Below are positions 49,302-61,700 of a DNA stretch of 64,000 bases, one piece after another. This stretch comes from Taudactylus pleione. Lineage: Eukaryota > Chordata > Amphibia > Anura > Myobatrachidae. Location of the stretch: NCBI GenBank assembly GCA_031769625.1, contig JAUIMM010002349.1:496001-560000 (forward strand). Direction: 5' to 3'. Numbering within the stretch: position 1 is the stretch's first letter; each line of letters starts with the position of its first letter. The position numbers and the translations under genes were made by a program. The notes beneath the pieces are model-generated. The model ran no database searches, was not told the origin of the DNA, and saw only the letters and a list, made by a program, of their open reading frames with translations.

Positions 49302-52300
49302 GTCAGTTGTGTGTCAAAATTAAGCACCAAAATCAACTTCTGTCACTGCAGCAAATCTTTTTTAAGTTGTACCAACATTTTTAAGCAGAATTTGGGGATT
49401 TTTGAAAAAAAAATATTTCGCCGATTTTTAAGGTCCGGGGCTTATGTAATTTTTCATACGGGTAAATATATTTCTGGTGAGTTCTGTGTCAAAATTAAGC
49501 ACCAAAATCAACTTCTGCCACTGCAGGAAATCTTTTTTAAGTTGTACCAACATTTATAAGCAGAATTTGGGGATTTTTGAAAATAAAAGTTTTGGCCGAT
49601 TTTTAAGGTCCGGGGCTTACGTAATTTTTCATAAGGGTAAATATATTTCTGGTGAGGTCTGTGTCAAAATTAAGCACCAAAATCAACTGCTGTCACTGCA
49701 GCAAATCTTTTTTAAGTTGTACCAACATTTTTAAGCAGAATTTGGGGATTTTTGAAAAAAAAAATTTTGGCCGATGTTTAAGGTCCGGGGCTTACGTAAT
49801 ATTTCATATGGGTAAATATATTTCTGGTGAGTTCTGTGTCAAAATTATGCACCAAAATCAACTTCAGCCACTGCAGGAAATCTTTTTTAAGTTGTACCAA
49901 CATTTTTAAGCAGAATTTGGGGAATTTTGAAAAAAAAAAAAATTTTGACCAATTTTTAAGGTCCGGGGCTTATGTTATTTTTCATACGGGTAAATATATT
50001 CTGGTGAGTTCTATGTCAAAATTAAGCACCAAAATCAACTTCAGCCACCGCAGCAAATCTTTTTTAAGTTGTACCAACATTTTTAAGCAGAATTTGGGGA
50101 TTTTTGAAAATAAAAAATTTTGGCCGATGTTTAAGGTCTGGGGCTTACGTAATTTTTCATAAGGGTAAATATATTTCTGGTGAGTTCTGTGTCAAAATTA
50201 AGCACCAAAATCAACTTCTGCCACTGCAGGAAATCTGTTTTAAGTTGTACCAACATTTTTAAGCAGAATTTGGGGATTTTTGAAAAAAAAAATTTTGGCC
50301 GATGTTTAAGGTCCGGGGCTTACATAATTTTTCATACGGGTAAATATATTTCTGGTCAGTTGTGTGTCAAAATTAAGCACCAAAATCAACTTCTGTCACT
50401 GCAGCAAATCTTTTTTAAGTTGTACCAACATTTTTAAGCAGAATTTGGGGATTTTTGGAATAAAAAAATTTTGGACAATTTTTAACGTCCGGGGCTTACG
50501 TAATTATTCATAAGGGTAAATATATTTCTGGTAAGTTCTGTGTCTAAATTAAGCACCAAAATCAACTTCTGTCACTGCAGCAAATCTTTTTTAAGTTGTA
50601 CCAACATTTTGAAGCAGAATTTGGGGATTTTTGAAAAACAAAAATTTTGGCCTATTTTTAAGGTCCAGGGCTTACGTAATTTTTCATACTGGTAAATATA
50701 TTTCTGGTGAGTTGTGTGAAAATTAAGCACCAAAATCAACTTCTGCCACTGCAGGAAATCTTTTTTAAGTTGTACCAACATTTTTAAGCAGAATTTGGGG
50801 ATTTTTGAAAATAAAAATTTTGGCCGATGTTTAAGGTCCGGGGCTTACGTAATTTTTCATAAGGGTAAATATATTTCTGGTGAGTTCTGTGTCAAAATTA
50901 AGCACCAAAATCAACTTCTGTCACTGCAGCAAATCTTTTTTAAGTTGTACCAACATTTTTAAGCAGAATTTGGGGATTTATGAAATTAAAACATTTTGGC
51001 TGATGTTTAAGGTCCGGGGCTTACGTAATTTTTCATACTAGTAAATATATTTCTGGTGAGTTGTGTGAACATTAAGCACCAAAATCAACTTCTGTCACTG
51101 CAGCAAATCTTTTTTAAGTTGTACCAACATTTTTAAGCAGAATTTGGGGATTTTTGAAAAAAAAAAATTTTGGCCTATTTTTAAGGTCCAGGGCTTACGT
51201 AATTTTTTATACTGGTAAATATATTTCTGGTGAGTTGTGTGAAAATTAAGCACCAAAATCAACTTCTGTCACTGCAGCAAATCTTTTTTAAGTTGTACCA
51301 ACATTTTTAAGCAGAATTTGGGGATTTTTGAAAAAAACAATTTTGGCCGATGTTTAAGGTCCGGGGCTTACATAATTTTTCATACGGGTAAATATATTTC
51401 TGGTGAGTTGTGTGAAAATTAAGCACCAAAATCAACTTCTGTCACTGCAGCAAACCTTTTTTAAGTTGTACCAACATTTTTAAGCAGAATTTGGGGATTT
51501 TTGAAAATTAAAAATTTTGGCCGATGTTTAAGGTCCGGGGCTTACATAATTTTTCATATGGGTAAATATATTTCTGGTGAGTTGTGTGAAAATTAAGCAC
51601 CAAAATCAACTTCTGTCACTGCAGCAAATCTTTTTTAAGTTGTACCAACATTTTTAAGCAGAATTTGGGGATTTTTGAAGAAAAAAAATTTTGACCGATT
51701 TTGTAAGGTTCGGGGCTTACGTAATTTTTCATATGTGTAAATATATTTCTGGTGAGTTCTGTGTCAAAATTATGCACCAAAATCAACTTCTGCCACTGCA
51801 GGAAATCTTTTTTACGTTGTACCAACATTTTTAAGCAGAATTTGGGGATTTTTGAAAATAAAAAATTTTGGCCGATGTTTAAGGTCCGGGGCTTACGTAA
51901 TTTTTCATATGGGTAAATATAATTCTGGTGAGTTGTGTGAAAATTAAGCACCAAAATCAACTTCTGTCACTGCAGCAAATCTTTTTTAAGTTGTACCAAC
52001 ATTTTTAAGCAGAATTTGGGGATTTTTGAAAAAAAAAAATTTAGCCGATTTTTAAGGTCCAGGGCTTACGTAATTTTTCATATGGGTAAATATAGTTCTG
52101 GTGAGTTGTGTGAAAATTATGCGCCAAAATCAACTTCTGTTACTGCAGCAAATCTTTTTTAATTTGTACCAACATTTTTAAGCAAAATTTTGGGATTTTT
52201 GGAAAAAAACTATTTTTGGACAATTTTTAAGGTCCGGGGCTTACGTAATTATTCATAAGGGTAAATATAATTCTGGTGAGTTCTGTGTGAAAATTAAGCA

Positions 52301-52451
52301 CCAAAATCAACTTCTGTCACTGCAGCAAATATTTTTTAAGTTGTACCAACATTTTTAAGCAGAATTTGGGGATTTTTGAAAATAAAAAATTTTGGACGAT
52401 TTTTAAGGTCCGGGGCTTACGTAATTTTTCATAAGGGTAAATATATTTCTG
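49302..52451 (+). repeat. HOR copy E5, 18 monomers (3,150 bp)
   Basis: This is a full-length last copy of the block. It carries a private GACCAATTTTTAAGG at about 49,947 in place of GACCGATTTTTAAGG, a CpG-to-CpA type change. The unit after it starts with GTCAGTTGTG as usual but then turns to the GCCCGATG type of blocks B and F, ending block E. Confidence 0.88.
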
Positions 52452-55400
52452 GTCAGTTGTGTGTCAAAATTAAGCACCAAAATCAACTTCTGTTACTGCA
52501 GCAAATCTTTTTTAAGTTGTACCAACATTTTTAAGCAGAATTTGGGGATTTTTGAAAATAAAAATTTTGCCCGATGTTTAAGGTCCGGGGCTTACGTAAT
52601 TTTTCATATGGGTAAATATATTTCTGGTGAGTTCTGTGTCAAAATTAAGCACCAAAATCAACTTCTGTCACTGCAGCAAATCTTTTTTAAGTTGTACCAA
52701 CATTTTTAAGCAGAATTTGGGGATTTTTGAAATTAAAAAATTTTGGCTGATGTTTAAGGTCCGGGGCTTACGTAATTTTTCATAAGGGTAAATATATTTC
52801 TGGTGAGTTCTGTGTCAAAATTAAGCACCAAAATCAACTTCTGTCACTGCAGCAAATATTTTTTAAGTTGTACCAACATTTTTAAGCAGAATTTGGGGAT
52901 TTTTGAAAATAAAAAATTTTGGCCGATGTTTAAGGTCCGGGGCTTACGTAATTTTTCATACGGGTAAATATATTTCTGGTGAGTTGTGTGAAAATTAAGC
53001 ACCAAAATCAACTTCTGTCACTGCAGCAAATCTATTTTAATTTGTACCAACATTTTTAAGCAGAATTTGGGGATTTTTGTAAAAAAAAAAATTTTAGTCA
53101 ATTTTTAAGGTCCGGGGCTTAAGTAATTTTTCATACTAGTAAATATATTTCTGGTGAGTTGTGTGAACATTAAGCACCAAAATCAACTTCTGTCACTGCA
53201 GCAAATCTTTTTTAAGTTGTACCAACATTTTTAAGCAGAATTTGGGGATTTTTGAAAATAAAAAACTGTGGCCGATGTTTAAGGTCCGGGGCTTATGTAA
53301 TTTTTCATACAGGTAAATATATTTCTGGTGAGTTCTGTGTCAAAATTAAGCACCAAAATCAACTTCTGTCACTGCAGCAAATCTTTTTTACGTTGTACCA
53401 ACATTTTTAAGCAGAATTTGGGGATTTTTGAAAATAAAAAATTTTGGACGATGTTTAAGGTCCGGGGCTTACATAATTTTTCATAAGGGTAAATATATTT
53501 CTGGTGAGTTCTGTGTCAAAATTAAGCACCAAAATCAACTTCTGTCACTGCAGCAAATCTTTTTTAATTTGTACCAACATTTTTAAGCAGAATTTGGGGA
53601 TTTTTGGAAAAAATAAATTTTGGCCGATGTTTAAGGTCCGGGGCTTACGTAATTTTTCATATGGGTAAATATATTTCTGGTGAGTTCTGTGTCAAAATTA
53701 AGCACCAAAATCAACTTCTGTCACTGCAGCAAATCTTTTTTAAGTTGTACCAACATTTTTAAGCAGAATTTGGGGATTTTTGAAAATAAAAAATTTTGGC
53801 CGATGTTTAAGGTCCGGGGCTTACGTAATATTTCATATGGGTAAATATATTTCTGGTGAGTTCTGTGTCAAAATTATGCACCAAAATCAACTTCTGCCAC
53901 TGCAGGAAATCATTTTTAAGTTGTACCAACATTTTTAAGCAGAATTTGGGGATTTTTGAAAATAAAAAATTTTGGACGATTTTTAAGGTCCGGGGCTTAC
54001 GTAATTTTTCATAAGGGTAAATATATTTCTGGTGAGTTCTGTGTCAAAATTAAGCACCAAAATCAACTTCTGTCACTGCAGCAAATCTTTTTTAAGTTGT
54101 ACCAACATTTTTAAGCAGAATTTGGGGATTTTTGAAAATAAAAATTTTGGCCGATGTTTAAGGTCCGGGGCTTACGTAATTTTTCATAAGGGTAAATATA
54201 TTTCTGGTGAGTTCTGTGTCAAAATTAAGCACCAAAATCAACTTCTGTCACTGCAGCAAATCTTTTTTAAGTTGTACCAACATTTTTAAGCAGAATTTAG
54301 GGATTTTTGAAATTAAAAAATTTTGGCCGATGTTTAAGGTCCGGGGCTTACGTAATTTTTCATATGGATAAATATATTTCTGGTGAGTTCTGTGTCAAAA
54401 TTAAGCACCAAAATCAACTTCTGTCACTGCAGCAAATCTATTTTAATTTGTAACAACATTTTTAAGCAGAATTTGGGGATTTTTTGGGAAAAAAAAATTT
54501 TGGACAATTTTTAAGGTCCGGGGCTTACGTAATTTTTCATACTTGTAAATATATTTCTGGTGAGTTGTGTGAACATTAAGCACCAAAATCAACTTCTGTC
54601 ACTGCAGCAAATCTATTTTAATTTGTACCAACATTTTTAAGCAGAATTTGGGGATTTTTGAAAATAAAAAATTTTGGCCGATGTTTAAGGTCCGGGGCTT
54701 ATGTAATTTTTCATACAGGTAAATATATTTCTGGTGAGTTCTGTGTCAAAATTAAGCACCAAAATCAACTTCTGTCACTGCAGCAAATCTTTTTTACGTT
54801 GTACCAACATTTTTAAGCAGAATTTGGGGATTTTTGAAAATTAAAAATTTTGGACGATGTTTAAGGTCCGGGGCTTACGTAATTTTTCATATGGGTAAAT
54901 ATAATTCTGGTGAGTTGTGTGAAAATTAAGCACCAAAATCAACTTCTGTCACTGCAGCAAATCTTTTTTAAGTTGTACTAACATTTTTAAGCAGAATTTG
55001 GGGATTTTTGAAAATAAAAAAATTTTGCCGATGTTTAAGGTCCGGGGCTTACGTAATATTTCATATGGGTAAATATATTTCTGGTGAGTTCTGTGTCAAA
55101 ATTAAGCACCAAAATCAACTTCTGTCACTGCAGCAAATCTTTTTTAAGTTGTACCAACATTTTTAAGCAGAATTTGGGGATTTTTGAAAAAAAAAATTTG
55201 GCCGATTTTTAAGGTCCAGGGCTTACGTAATTTTTCATATGGGTAAATATATTTCTGGTGAGCTGTGTGAAAATTAAGCGCCAAAATCAACTTCTGTTAC
55301 TGCAGCAAATCTTTTTTAAGTTGTACCAACATTTTTAAGCAGAATTTGGGGATTTTTGAAAATATAAAATTTTGGCCGATGTTTAAGGTCCGGGGCTTAA

Positions 55401-58400
55401 ATAATTTTTCATATGGGTAAATATATTTCTGTTGAGTTGTGTGAAAATTAAGCACCAAAATCAACTTCTGTCACTGCAGCAAATCTTTTTTAAGTTGTAC
55501 CAACATTTTTAAGCAGAATTTGGGGATTTTTGAAGAAAAAAAATTTTGACCGATTTTGTAAGGTTCGGGGCTTACGTAATTTTTCATAAGGGTAAATATA
55601 TTTCTGGTGAGTTCTGTGTCAAAATTATGCACCAAAATCAACTTCTGCCACTGCAGGAAATCTTTTTTACGTTGTACCAACATTTTTAAGCAGAATTTGG
55701 GGATTTTTGAAAATAAAAAATTTTGGCCGATGTTTAAGGTCCGGGGCTTACGTAATTTTTCATATGGGTAAATATAATTCTGGTGAGTTGTGTGAAAATT
55801 AAGCACCAAAATCAACTTCTGTCACTGCAGCAAATCTTTTTTAAGTTGTACCAACATTTTTAAGCAGAATTTGGGGATTTTTGAAAAAAAAAAATTTAGC
55901 CGATTTTTAAGGTCCAGGGCTTACGTAATTTTTCATATGGGTAAATATATTTCTGGTGAGTTGTGTGAAAATTATGCGCCAAAATCAACTTCTGTTACTG
56001 CAGCAAATCTTTTTTAATTTGTACCAACATTTTTAAGCAGAATTTGGGGAAAAAAAATTTTGGACAATTTTTAAGGTCCGGGGCTTACGTAATTATTCAT
56101 AAGGGTAAATATATTTCTGGTGAGTTCTGTGTGAAAATTAAGCACCAAAATCAACTTCTGTCACTGCAGCAAATATTTTTTAAGTTGTACCAACATTTTT
56201 AAGCAGAATTTGGGGATTTTTGAAAATAAAAAATTTTGGACGATTTTTAAGGTCCGGGGCTTACGTAATTTTTCATAAGGGTAAATATATTTCTGGTGAG
56301 TTCTGTGTCAAAATTAAGCACCAAAATCAACTTCTGTCACTGCAGCAAATCTTTTTTAAGTTGTACCAACATTTTTAAGCAGAATTTGGGGATTTTTGGA
56401 ATAAAAAAATTTTGGACAATTTTTAACGTCCGGGGCTTACGTAATTTTTCATAAGGGTAAATATATTTCTGGTGAGTTGTGTGAAAATTATGCGCCAAAA
56501 TCAACTTCTGTTACTGCAGCAAATCTTTTTTAATTTGTACCAACATTTTTAAGCAGAATTTGGGGATTTTTTGAAAAAAAAAATTTTGGCCAAATTTTAA
56601 GATCCGGGGCTTACGTAATTTTTCATATGGGTAAATATATTTCTGGTGAGTTCTGTGTCAAAATTAAGCACCAAAATCAACTTCTGTCACTGCATCAAAT
56701 CTTTTTTAAGTTGTACCAACATTTTTAAGCAGAATTTGGGGATTTTTGAAAAAAAAAATTTTGGCCGATGTTTAAGGTCCGGGGCTTACATAATTTTTCA
56801 TACGGGTAAATATATTTCTGGTCAGTTGTGTGTCAAAATTAAGCACCAAAATCAACTTCTGTCACTGCAGCAAATCTTTTTTAAGTTGTACCAACATTTT
56901 TAAGCAGAATTTGGGGATTTTTGGAATAAAAAAATTTTGGACAATTTTTAACGTCCGGGGCTTACGTAATTATTCATAAGGGTAAATATATTTCTGGTAA
57001 GTTCTGTGTCTAAATTAAGCACCAAAATCAACTTCTGTCACTGCAGCAAATATTTTTTAAGTTGTACCAACATTTTGAAGCAGAATTTGGGGATTTTTGA
57101 AAAACAAAAATTTTGGCCTATTTTTAAGGTCCAGGGCTTACGTAATTTTTCATACTGGTAAATATATTTCTGGTGAGTTGTGTGAAAATTAAGCACCAAA
57201 ATCAACTTCTGCCACTGCAGGAAATCTTTTTTAAGTTGTACCAACATTTTTAAGCAGAATTTGGGGATTTTTGAAAATAAAAATTTTGGCCGATGTTTAA
57301 GGTCCGGGGCTTACGTAATTTTTCATAAGGGTAAATATATTTCTGGTGAGTTCTGTGAACATTAAGCACCAAAATCAACTTCTGTCACTGTAGCAAATCT
57401 TTTTTAAGTTGTACCAACATTTTTAAGCAGAATTTGGGGATTTTTGAAAAAAAAAAATTTTGGCCTATTTTTAAGGTCCAGGGCTTACGTAATTTTTTAT
57501 ACTGGTAAATATATTTCTGGTGAGTTGTGTGAAAATTAAGCACCAAAATCAACTTCTGTCACTGCAGCAAATCTTTTTTAAGTTGTACCAACATTTTTAA
57601 GCAGAATTTGGGGATTTTTGAAAAAAACAATTTTGGCCGATGTTTAAGGTCCGGGGCTTACATAATTTTTCATACGGGTAAATATATTTCTGGTGAGTTG
57701 TGTGAAAATTAAGCACCAAAATCAACTTCTGTCACTGCAGCAAACCTTTTTTAAGTTGTACCAACATTTTTAAGCAGAATTTGGGGATTTTTGAAAATTA
57801 AAAATTTTGGCCGATGTTTAAGGTCCGGGGCTTACATAATTTTTCATATGGGTAAATATATTTCTGGTGAGTTGTGTGAAAATTAAGCACCAAAATCAAC
57901 TTCTGTCACTGCAGCAAATCTTTTTTAAGTTGTACCAACATTTTTAAGCAGAATTTGGGGATTTTTGAAGAAAAAAAATTTTGACCGATTTTGTAAGGTT
58001 CGGGGCTTACGTAATTTTTCATATGGGTAAATATATTTCTGGTGAGTTCTGTGTCAAAATTATGCACCAAAATCAACTTCTGCCACTGCAGGAAATCTTT
58101 TTTACGTTGTACCAACATTTTTAAGCAGAATTTGGGGATTTTTGAAAATAAAAAATTTTGGCCGATGTTTAAGGTCCGGGGCTTACGTAATTTTTCATAT
58201 GGGTAAATATAATTCTGGTGAGTTGTGTGAAAATTAAGCACCAAAATCAACTTCTGTCACTGCAGCAAATCTTTTTTAAGTTGTACCAACATTTTTAAGC
58301 AGAATTTGGGGATTTTTGAAAAAAAAAAATTTAGCCGATTTTTAAGGTCCAGGGCTTACGTAATTTTTCATATGGGTAAATATAGTTCTGGTGAGTTGTG

Positions 58401-58741
58401 TGAAAATTATGCGCCAAAATCAACTTCTGTTACTGCAGCAAATCTTTTTTAATTTGTACCAACATTTTTAAGCAAAATTTTGGGATTTTTGGAAAAAAAC
58501 TATTTTTGGACAATTTTTAAGGTCCGGGGCTTACGTAATTATTCATAAGGGTAAATATAATTCTGGTGAGTTCTGTGTGAAAATTAAGCACCAAAATCAA
58601 CTTCTGTCACTGCAGCAAATATTTTTTAAGTTGTACCAACATTTTTAAGCAGAATTTGGGGATTTTTGAAAATAAAAAATTTTGGACGATTTTTAAGGTC
58701 CGGGGCTTACGTAATTTTTCATAAGGGTAAATATATTTCTG
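52452..58741 (+). repeat. HOR copy F1, 36 monomers (6,290 bp)
   Basis: From about 52,630 to 55,360 it matches F2 at an offset of 6,465. At its start it lacks one monomer that F2 has (58,917). At about 55,360 the sequence jumps ahead by eight monomers relative to F2. Later it runs through C-type and E-type monomers, including K at 55,532 and 57,967. A private TAACAACATT at about 54,451 replaces TACCAACATT. Confidence 0.75.
55258..55432 (+). repeat. Chimeric monomer at an eight-monomer deletion join
   Basis: The first half (GAGCTGTGTG, AAGCGCC, GTTACTGC) matches F2 at about 61,725. The second half (GAAAATATAAAATTTT and the following TTCTGTTGAG) matches F2 at about 63,225. The offset changes from 6,465 to 7,866, a loss of 1,401 bases. 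It also has CTTAAATAA, seen only here. Confidence 0.75.
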
Positions 58742-61700
58742 GTCAGTTGTGTGTCAAAATTAAGCACCAAAATCAACTTCTGTCACTGCAGCAAATCTTT
58801 TTTAAGTTGTACCAACATTTTTAAGCAGAATTTGGGGATTTTTGAAAATAAAAATTTTGCCCGATGTTTAAGGTCCGGAGCTTACGTAATTTTTCATATG
58901 GGTAAATATATTTCTGGTGAGTTCTGTGTCAAAATTATGCACCAAAATCAACTTCTGCCACTGCAGGAAATCTTTTTTAAGTTGTACCAACATTTTTAAG
59001 CAGAATTTGGGGATTTTTGAAAATAAAAATTTTGGCCGATGTTTAAGGTCCGGGGCTTACGTAATTTTTCATATGGGTAAATATATTTCTGGTGAGTTCT
59101 GTGTCAAAATTAAGCACCAAAATCAACTTCTGTCACTGCAGCAAATCTTTTTTAAGTTGTACCAACATTTTTAAGCAGAATTTGGGGATTTTTGAAATTA
59201 AAAAATTTTGACTGATGTTTAAGGTCCGGGGCTTACGTAATTTTTCATAAGGGTAAATATATTTCTGGTGAGTTCTGTGTCAAAATTAAGCACCAAAATC
59301 AACTTCTGTCACTGCAGCAAATATTTTTTAAGTTGTACCAACATTTTTAAGCAGAATTTGGGGATTTTTGAAAATAAAAAATTTTGGCCGATGTTTAAGG
59401 TCCGGGGCTTACGTAATTTTTCATACGGGTAAATATATTTCTGGTGAGTTGTGTGAAAATTAAGCACCAAAATCAACTTCTGTCACTGCAGCAAATCTAT
59501 TTTAATTTGTACCAACATTTTTAAGCAGAATTTGGGGATTTTTGTAAAAAAAAAAATTTTAGTCAATTTTTAAGGTCCGGGGCTTAAGTAATTTTTCATA
59601 CTAGTAAATATATTTCTGGTGAGTTGTGTGAACATTAAGCACCAAAATCAACTTCTGTCACTGCAGCAAATCTTTTTTAAGTTGTACCAACATTTTTAAG
59701 CAGAATTTGGGGATTTTTGAAAATAAAAAACTGTGGCCGATGTTTAAGGTCCGGGGCTTATGTAATTTTTCATACAGGTAAATATATTTCTGGTGAGTTC
59801 TGTGTCAAAATTAAGCACCAAAATCAACTTCTGTCACTGCAGCAAATCTTTTTTACGTTGTACCAACATTTTTAAGCAGAATTTGGGGATTTTTGAAAAT
59901 AAAAAATTTTGGACGATGTTTAAGGTCCGGGGCTTACATAATTTTTCATAAGGGTAAATATATTTCTGGTGAGTTCTGTGTCAAAATTAAGCACCAAAAT
60001 CAACTTCTGTCACTGCAGCAAATCTTTTTTAATTTGTACCAACATTTTTAAGCAGAATTTGGGGATTTTTGGAAAAAATAAATTTTGGCCGATGTTTAAG
60101 GTCCGGGGCTTACGTAATTTTTCATATGGGTAAATATATTTCTGGTGAGTTCTGTGTCAAAATTAAGCACCAAAATCAACTTCTGTCACTGCAGCAAATC
60201 TTTTTTAAGTTGTACCAACATTTTTAAGCAGAATTTGGGGATTTTTGAAAATAAAAAATTTTGGCCGATGTTTAAGGTCCGGGGCTTACGTAATATTTCA
60301 TATGGGTAAATATATTTCTGGTGAGTTCTGTGTCAAAATTATGCACCAAAATCAACTTCTGCCACTGCAGGAAATCATTTTTAAGTTGTACCAACATTTT
60401 TAAGCAGAATTTGGGGATTTTTGAAAATAAAAAATTTTGGACGATTTTTAAGGTCCGGGGCTTACGTAATTTTTCATAAGGGTAAATATATTTCTGGTGA
60501 GTTCTGTGTCAAAATTAAGCACCAAAATCAACTTCTGTCACTGCAGCAAATCTTTTTTAAGTTGTACCAACATTTTTAAGCAGAATTTGGGGATTTTTGA
60601 AAATAAAAATTTTGGCCGATGTTTAAGGTCCGGGGCTTACGTAATTTTTCATAAGGGTAAATATATTTCTGGTGAGTTCTGTGTCAAAATTAAGCACCAA
60701 AATCAACTTCTGTCACTGCAGCAAATCTTTTTTAAGTTGTACCAACATTTTTAAGCAGAATTTAGGGATTTTTGAAATTAAAAAATTTTGGCCGATGTTT
60801 AAGGTCCGGGGCTTACGTAATTTTTCATATGGATAAATATATTTCTGGTGAGTTCTGTGTCAAAATTAAGCACCAAAATCAACTTCTGTCACTGCAGCAA
60901 ATCTATTTTAATTTGTACCAACATTTTTAAGCAGAATTTGGGGATTTTTTGGGAAAAAAAAATTTTGGACAATTTTTAAGGTCCGGGGCTTACGTAATTT
61001 TTCATACTTGTAAATATATTTCTGGTGAGTTGTGTGAACATTAAGCACCAAAATCAACTTCTGTCACTGCAGCAAATCTATTTTAATTTGTACCAACATT
61101 TTTAAGCAGAATTTGGGGATTTTTGAAAATAAAAAATTTTGGCCGATGTTTAAGGTCCGGGGCTTATGTAATTTTTCATACAGGTAAATATATTTCTGGT
61201 GAGTTCTGTGTCAAAATTAAGCACCAAAATCAACTTCTGTCACTGCAGCAAATCTTTTTTACGTTGTACCAACATTTTTAAGCAGAATTTGGGGATTTTT
61301 GAAAATTAAAAATTTTGGACGATGTTTAAGGTCCGGGGCTTACGTAATTTTTCATATGGGTAAATATAATTCTGGTGAGTTGTGTGAAAATTAAGCACCA
61401 AAATCAACTTCTGTCACTGCAGCAAATCTTTTTTAAGTTGTACTAACATTTTTAAGCAGAATTTGGGGATTTTTGAAAATAAAAAAATTTTGCCGATGTT
61501 TAAGGTCCGGGGCTTACGTAATATTTCATATGGGTAAATATATTTCTGGTGAGTTCTGTGTCAAAATTAAGCACCAAAATCAACTTCTGTCACTGCAGCA
61601 AATCTTTTTTAAGTTGTACCAACATTTTTAAGCAGAATTTGGGGATTTTTGAAAAAAAAAAATTTGGCCGATTTTTAAGGTCCAGGGCTTACGTAATTTT

